A stretch of 64,000 bases of DNA, taken from assembly GCF_007830495.1 (NCBI RefSeq), contig NZ_VLKW01000007.1, forward strand, positions 1 to 64,000, read 5' to 3'. The notes under the pieces were generated by a model. That model had not been told where the DNA came from. It did no database searches and was given only the letters and a program-made list of their open reading frames with translations. Shown piece by piece: positions 60,071 through 64,000 of the stretch. This DNA comes from Pseudoduganella flava (GTDB lineage Bacteria > Pseudomonadota > Gammaproteobacteria > Burkholderiales > Burkholderiaceae_D). The translations under genes were made by a program, and so were the position numbers. Position 1 is the stretch's first letter. Each line of letters starts with the position of its first letter.

Positions 60071-60952
60071 ATGAACGAGGATGGATGCCTGCTGATCATC
60101 GGTGGCGACGAAGAGACGCGCCACCGCAAGGACATTTTGCAGCGCTTCGTGGACCTGGCAGGGGGCCCCGAACGTAACCTGGTGCTGCTGACCAGCGCCA
60201 GCGCGGAACCGGAGGAGATGGCCGCGCCCTACCACGACATCCTGTCGCAGCTGGGCGTGCGCCGCCATGCGTCCGTGCACACCACGACGCGCGAAGAAGC
60301 CAACGATGCCGCGCTGGCCGAACGGATCGCGCATGCGGACGGCATCCTGATCACCGGCGGTGACCAGAAGCGGCTGATGGCCAATATCGGCGGCACGGCA
60401 CTTGACCGCGCATTGCACGAGGCGCTGAAGCGCCGCTGCGCGTGCCTGGCCGGCACCAGCGCCGGCGCATCCGCGATGGCAGGCCACATGCTCGCTTCCG
60501 GCTTCGCGGAGTTCGAGCCGGAGAAAGGCGCCGGCGTGCTGGGCGCGGGGCTGGGCTTCGTGCAGCACGTCGTCATCGACCAGCACTTCTCGCAGCGCCA
60601 CCGCATCAACCGGCTGCTCAGCGTGATCGCGCAAAACCCCTATCTGTACGGCCTCGGCATCGATGAGGACACCGCCCTCGTCGTCGAACGGGGCGTCGGC
60701 ATCGAAGTGATCGGCGCCGGCGGCGTCACGTTCCTGGACGGCCGCGGCATGACGACCAACGCCGCCGACATCGACAACGGCGAACGCCCCGAACTGATCG
60801 GCGTGCAGCTGCACGTGCTGCCGTCCGGCTCCGGCTACGTGCTGCCCGGCCAGGGCGGCCAGGCGGTGCGCCTCGCCCACGTGACACGCGAAGCGCCCGC
60901 CCCCATTCAAGAATTCATCAGCAATCTCACGAAGAGGAACCCGTTATCATGA
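60071..60952 (+). CDS. cphB: cyanophycinase
   Basis: A 293-residue serine peptidase-like enzyme that cuts the storage polymer cyanophycin into beta-Asp-Arg dipeptides. The nucleophile elbow is CLAGTSAGASAMAGH (about 130-144), and ITGGDQKRLM, VVIDQHFSQRHRINRL and LGIDEDTALVV are family signatures. The start at 60071 was set by homology. It overlaps cphA by 4 bp (ATGA), so polymer breakdown and synthesis are co-translated. Confidence 0.95.
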   Translation: MNEDGCLLIIGGDEETRHRKDILQRFVDLAGGPERNLVLLTSASAEPEEMAAPYHDILSQLGVRRHASVHTTTREEANDAALAERIAHADGILITGGDQKRLMANIGGTALDRALHEALKRRCACLAGTSAGASAMAGHMLASGFAEFEPEKGAGVLGAGLGFVQHVVIDQHFSQRHRINRLLSVIAQNPYLYGLGIDEDTALVVERGVGIEVIGAGGVTFLDGRGMTTNAADIDNGERPELIGVQLHVLPSGSGYVLPGQGGQAVRLAHVTREAPAPIQEFISNLTKRNPLS

Positions 60953-63579
60953 ACATCATCGAGCAACGCCTGCTGCGCGGCCGTAACCTGTACTCCCACC
61001 ATCCCTGCCTGCTGACGGTGCTCGATACGGGGGACCTGAAGGACGCGCGCACCGACGCGATCCCGGGTTTCGTCGAACGCCTGCTCGAGCTGCTGCCGTC
61101 GCTGTACGACCATCGCTGCTCGGTCGGTAAATACGCCGGCTTCGTGCAGACGCTACGTGCCGGCACCAATATCGCGCACGTCGTCGAACACGTCACGCTG
61201 GCGCTGCAATGCCTGGCCGGCACCACCGTCAACACGGGCCGCACGCACGAAGCGGGCGACGGCAAGTACCGCGTCGTCTGCGCCTATGAACTGGAACAGG
61301 TCGTGACGGACGCCTTCGACGCGGCCGTCGCCCTCGTCACGGCGCTGGCCCGCGGCGAGCCGTATGCGCTCAGCGAAGCCGTGGCCGCGCTGCGCGAGAC
61401 GGCCGAGGACCATGCGATCGGCACCAGCACGGGCGCGATCGTCAGCGCAGCGAAGGCACGCGGCATTCCCGTGCTGCGCCTGACGGAGGAAGCGAACCTG
61501 TTCCTGCTGGGCTGGGGCGCGCGCCAGAAGCGGCTGCAGGCGACGATCACGGCCGACACGGGCCACATCGCCGTCGGCATCGCCAGCGACAAGCAATTGA
61601 CGAAGGCGCTGCTGCAGGAAGCGGGCGTGCCGGTGCCGGAAGGCGTCACGGTGCGCACTGTCGAACAGGCGCAGCGCGCGGCACGCCGCCTGGGCGGCAC
61701 CGTCACCGTCAAGCCGCTGGACGGCAATCACGGCCGCGGCGTGACGACCCGCTGCAATACGCCGGAAGACGTGGCCCTCGCATTCGAGCGGGCCCGCATG
61801 CATGGCCGCCGCATCATCGTCGAGCGTTACGTGACGGGCCACGACTACCGCGTGTTGGTCGCCAACGGCAAGGTCGCCGCGGCGGCGCTGCGCCGGCCGC
61901 CCGCCGTCACGGGCGACGGCGTCGCCAATGTGCGGGCGCTGGTCGAGCGCGAGAACCTGAACCCGGCCCGCGGCGAAGGCCACACGAACATCCTGACCAA
62001 AATCCCGCTGGACGGCCATGCCGAAACGATGCTGGCCGAACAGGGCCTGACGTTCGACAGCGTGCCGGCCGCCGGCGTCGTCGTGACGTTGCGCGGCAAC
62101 GCCAACCTGTCCACGGGCGGCACCGCCGAGGACGTGACGGACCTGCTGCCGGCATCGACGCGCATGCTGTGCGTGCGCGCCGCGCAGAAGATCGGGCTGG
62201 ACGTGGCGGGCCTGGACGTGATCTGCGCCGACATCGCCCAGCCGCTCGAAGAGCAAGGTGGCGCGATCATCGAGGTCAATGCCGCGCCGGGCATCCGCAT
62301 GCACCAGTACCCCAGCGCCGGCACGCCGCGCAACGCCGGCGAGGCGATCGTCGAAGGCATGTTCGGCACCAGCGACGGCCGCATTCCCGTCATCGCCGTG
62401 ACGGGCACGAACGGCAAGACGACGACCACGCTGATGCTGGACCACAGCGTGCGTGCGACCGGCGTGCGCACCGGCTGCACGACGACCGAGGGGGTGTTCA
62501 TCGACGGTACCTGCATCCGGCGCGGCGATTGCGCCGGCTACTGGTCCGCCCGCACCGTGCTGACCGATCCGAACGTGGACTTCGCCGTGCTGGAGACGGC
62601 GCGCGGCGGCATCCTGAAGCGCGGCCTCGCGTTCGACCGCTGCGACGTGGCGGTGGTGCTGAACGTGTCGCACGACCACCTGGGCCTGGACGGCGTGAAC
62701 ACCATCGACGACCTGGCGCGCGTGAAAGCCGTCGTCGCGAAGGCGGCGTCGAAAGCCGTGGTGCTGAACGCGCAGGATGCGTATTGCGTGGCGATGGCCG
62801 ACGAACTGGAGCCGCACGTCGAACGGCTGTACTTCAGCTGCGACCCGGACAATCCGGTGCTGCTGCGCCACGTGGAGAACGGCGGCCGCGCGGCCTACCT
62901 GCAGGACGGCGCGCTGATCCTGGCGGACGGCACGCGCCGCCACCGCATCCTGTGGGCCGAGGAAATGCCGGCCGCGCTGGACGGCTGCGCGCGCCACAAC
63001 ATCGCCAACGCGCTCGCCGCAGGCGCCGCGCTGCTGGCGGCCGGGCTGCGCATCGCGCAGATCGCCGACGGCCTGGCGTCGTTCGTGTCGGACAACCAGG
63101 CCAACCCGCTGCGCACCAATGTGTACGACGTGCGCGGCGTGAAGGTGGTGGTCGACTATGCCCACAACCCGGCCGCGTATGCGGCACTGGGCCAGACGGC
63201 GCGCGGCATGAGCCAGCGCCGCACGGTGGCGGTGATCACCGCACCGGGCGACCGCCGCGACGAAGACCTGGCGCTGGTGGGCGAAACGTGTGGCGGAGCG
63301 TTCGATGAAGTGGTGGTGTACGAGTCGCCGTCCGAGCACCGCGGCCGCCGGCCGGGCGAACGCGCGGCGCTGATGGCGGCCGGCGCGATCCGCTCGTCGA
63401 CCAGCGTGCACCTCGAACTGGCAACGGATGCCGCGCTGCGCCTCGCGTTGTCGCGCTGCCAGCCGGGCGACGTGATGCTGTTCGCCACCGGCACGTCGGT
63501 GACGGAACTGGTCGACGCGCTGCGCACGACGGATCCGGAAAGCGCGGAGCGGATCGCGCTGGCGGCTACCGGCAATTGA
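60949..63579 (+). CDS. cphA: cyanophycin synthetase
   Basis: An 876-residue synthetase that builds multi-L-arginyl-poly-L-aspartate without ribosomes. It has an N-terminal domain (about 1-160), an ATP-grasp domain (about 210-470, VTVKPLDGNHGRGVTTR and IIEVNAAPGIRMH) that adds aspartate, and a Mur-ligase domain with the P-loop GTNGKTTT (486-493) that adds arginine. Length and motifs fit primer-dependent CphA1. With cphB it provides a nitrogen, carbon and energy store. A palindromic element follows its stop. Confidence 0.97.
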   Translation: MNIIEQRLLRGRNLYSHHPCLLTVLDTGDLKDARTDAIPGFVERLLELLPSLYDHRCSVGKYAGFVQTLRAGTNIAHVVEHVTLALQCLAGTTVNTGRTHEAGDGKYRVVCAYELEQVVTDAFDAAVALVTALARGEPYALSEAVAALRETAEDHAIGTSTGAIVSAAKARGIPVLRLTEEANLFLLGWGARQKRLQATITADTGHIAVGIASDKQLTKALLQEAGVPVPEGVTVRTVEQAQRAARRLGGTVTVKPLDGNHGRGVTTRCNTPEDVALAFERARMHGRRIIVERYVTGHDYRVLVANGKVAAAALRRPPAVTGDGVANVRALVERENLNPARGEGHTNILTKIPLDGHAETMLAEQGLTFDSVPAAGVVVTLRGNANLSTGGTAEDVTDLLPASTRMLCVRAAQKIGLDVAGLDVICADIAQPLEEQGGAIIEVNAAPGIRMHQYPSAGTPRNAGEAIVEGMFGTSDGRIPVIAVTGTNGKTTTTLMLDHSVRATGVRTGCTTTEGVFIDGTCIRRGDCAGYWSARTVLTDPNVDFAVLETARGGILKRGLAFDRCDVAVVLNVSHDHLGLDGVNTIDDLARVKAVVAKAASKAVVLNAQDAYCVAMADELEPHVERLYFSCDPDNPVLLRHVENGGRAAYLQDGALILADGTRRHRILWAEEMPAALDGCARHNIANALAAGAALLAAGLRIAQIADGLASFVSDNQANPLRTNVYDVRGVKVVVDYAHNPAAYAALGQTARGMSQRRTVAVITAPGDRRDEDLALVGETCGGAFDEVVVYESPSEHRGRRPGERAALMAAGAIRSSTSVHLELATDAALRLALSRCQPGDVMLFATGTSVTELVDALRTTDPESAERIALAATGN

Positions 63580-63588
63580 TGTAAAAAA

Positions 63589-63625
63589 TTGCCCAAAACC
63601 GGGGTCAGACCCCGAATTTGGGCAA
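63589..63625. repeat. nested palindromic element between convergent genes
   Basis: TTGCCCAAA (63589-63597) and TTTGGGCAA (63617-63625) form perfect outer arms around GGGGTC-A-GACCCC (63601-63613). The tail ACCCCGAATTTGGGCAAC resembles the end of the 11269 repeat (TCCCCGAATTTTGGCAAC), suggesting a related family. A and T tracts flank it, so it could also terminate both convergent transcripts. Confidence 0.75.
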
Positions 63626-63633
63626 CTTTTCGA

Positions 63634-64000
63634 TCAGCGCAACGCGCCCGCCAACCTCGGCGACGACAACAACTGCTTGAACGCGGCCCACCGCTGGGCC
63701 CGCGCCTGCTGCGGATCGGTGGCCATCACCTGCTTCTCCACCCAAGCCTTCACCAGGTCCTTGCCCAGGTTGTAGTTGATCACGTAGCCGCGCATCGCGT
63801 CGTAGAACTGCATACGCTGGCCTGCCTTCTCGGGCGGATACAGCGCCACGTTGACGAGCCACTCGATCGCCTGCTCGCGCGTGAAGCGCCCTTCCAGGTA
63901 CTCTTTCGCGTTGTCGTTGTCCGAGTACGACAGGCGCGCGAGCAGCTTTTGCAGCTCGGCATAGCGGCCCGCCAGGCTGGGGTCCAGGCCCGCCAGCGGA
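63634..64000 (-). CDS. C-terminal part of an unrecognised protein
   Basis: The last ~121 codons of a minus-strand gene whose start lies beyond the window. The visible part is helical (e.g. YAELQKLLARLSYSDNDNAK, FTREQAIEWLVNVALYPPEK, QFYDAMRGYVINYNLGKDLV) and ends SSPRLAGALR. No family can be named with confidence. Codon use matches its neighbours. It converges on cphA. Confidence 0.75.
   Translation of the reverse strand, partial: PLAGLDPSLAGRYAELQKLLARLSYSDNDNAKEYLEGRFTREQAIEWLVNVALYPPEKAGQRMQFYDAMRGYVINYNLGKDLVKAWVEKQVMATDPQQARAQRWAAFKQLLSSPRLAGALR

Noticed and set aside
61153..63411. 752-codon minus-strand frame
   Set aside because: Antisense to cphA, which is intact and has clear ATP-grasp and Mur-ligase motifs.

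Overview
The window is high-GC, densely packed bacterial chromosome. The 5' end of a 16S rRNA gene, the order apaG / rpe-gph-trpEGD-trpC, a MltA lytic transglycosylase, the ubi monooxygenase-dsbC pair and the cyanophycin genes together suggest a betaproteobacterium of the Oxalobacteraceae (Massilia / Duganella / Pseudoduganella type). The species is inferred, not proven.

Layout. 1-437: start of an rRNA operon on the minus strand, with boxA and a sigma-70 promoter. 438-5027: enoyl-CoA hydratase, MFS exporter, universal stress protein, mltA, a tiny membrane ORF and apaG. 5028-11228: rpe-gph, then a trp cluster with a tryptophan-rich leader peptide and an attenuator-like terminator; a LysE-type exporter sits between trpD and trpC. 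11516-17818 (minus): iorA-iorB-mocA-M61 peptidase-diguanylate cyclase, a compact operon around a molybdenum-cytosine-dinucleotide oxidoreductase. 17947-20943 (minus): ubi monooxygenase with dsbC, and an aldo/keto reductase.

21062-27365 holds the standout feature. A three-gene minus-strand operon lies beside tRNA-Phe(GAA). It encodes an AAA-type ATPase (RdrA-like), a large adenosine deaminase (RdrB-like) and a four-helix membrane protein (Csx27/RdrC-like). This is the architecture of the RADAR anti-phage system. It is bracketed by two similar terminator hairpins and looks less GC-rich than its surroundings.

27387-31841 (minus): alpha-carbonic anhydrase, a GGDEF protein coupled to a DUF2945 protein, and an LTA-synthase-like membrane sulfatase. 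32214-35376 (plus): an unrecognised three-gene cluster of an acyl-CoA-dehydrogenase-like flavoprotein lacking the usual catalytic Glu, a cytoplasmic PhnD-like binding protein, and a TusA-like/diiron ferritin-like fusion. A MerR-type regulator converges on it. 36532-43014: trhP (with an FNR-type box upstream), a CHASE-PAS-GGDEF cyclase, an esterase and an M28 peptidase. 43136-48910: LysR regulator plus a FUSC / DUF1656 / HlyD / NodT-type efflux operon. 48991-52409: VOC protein with a possible leader ORF, a DMT transporter broken by a stop codon, AraC and CdaR regulators. 52543-55025: MFS carrier and glycerate kinase. 55120-59285: lipoprotein, DUF805 protein and a GGDEF-EAL protein. 59619-63579: small Nif11-like ORF, then cyanophycinase and cyanophycin synthetase (nitrogen storage). 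A truncated hypothetical gene closes the window.

Nested palindromic repeats recur in three intergenic regions, each between convergent genes. Four genes encode cyclic-di-GMP turnover domains.
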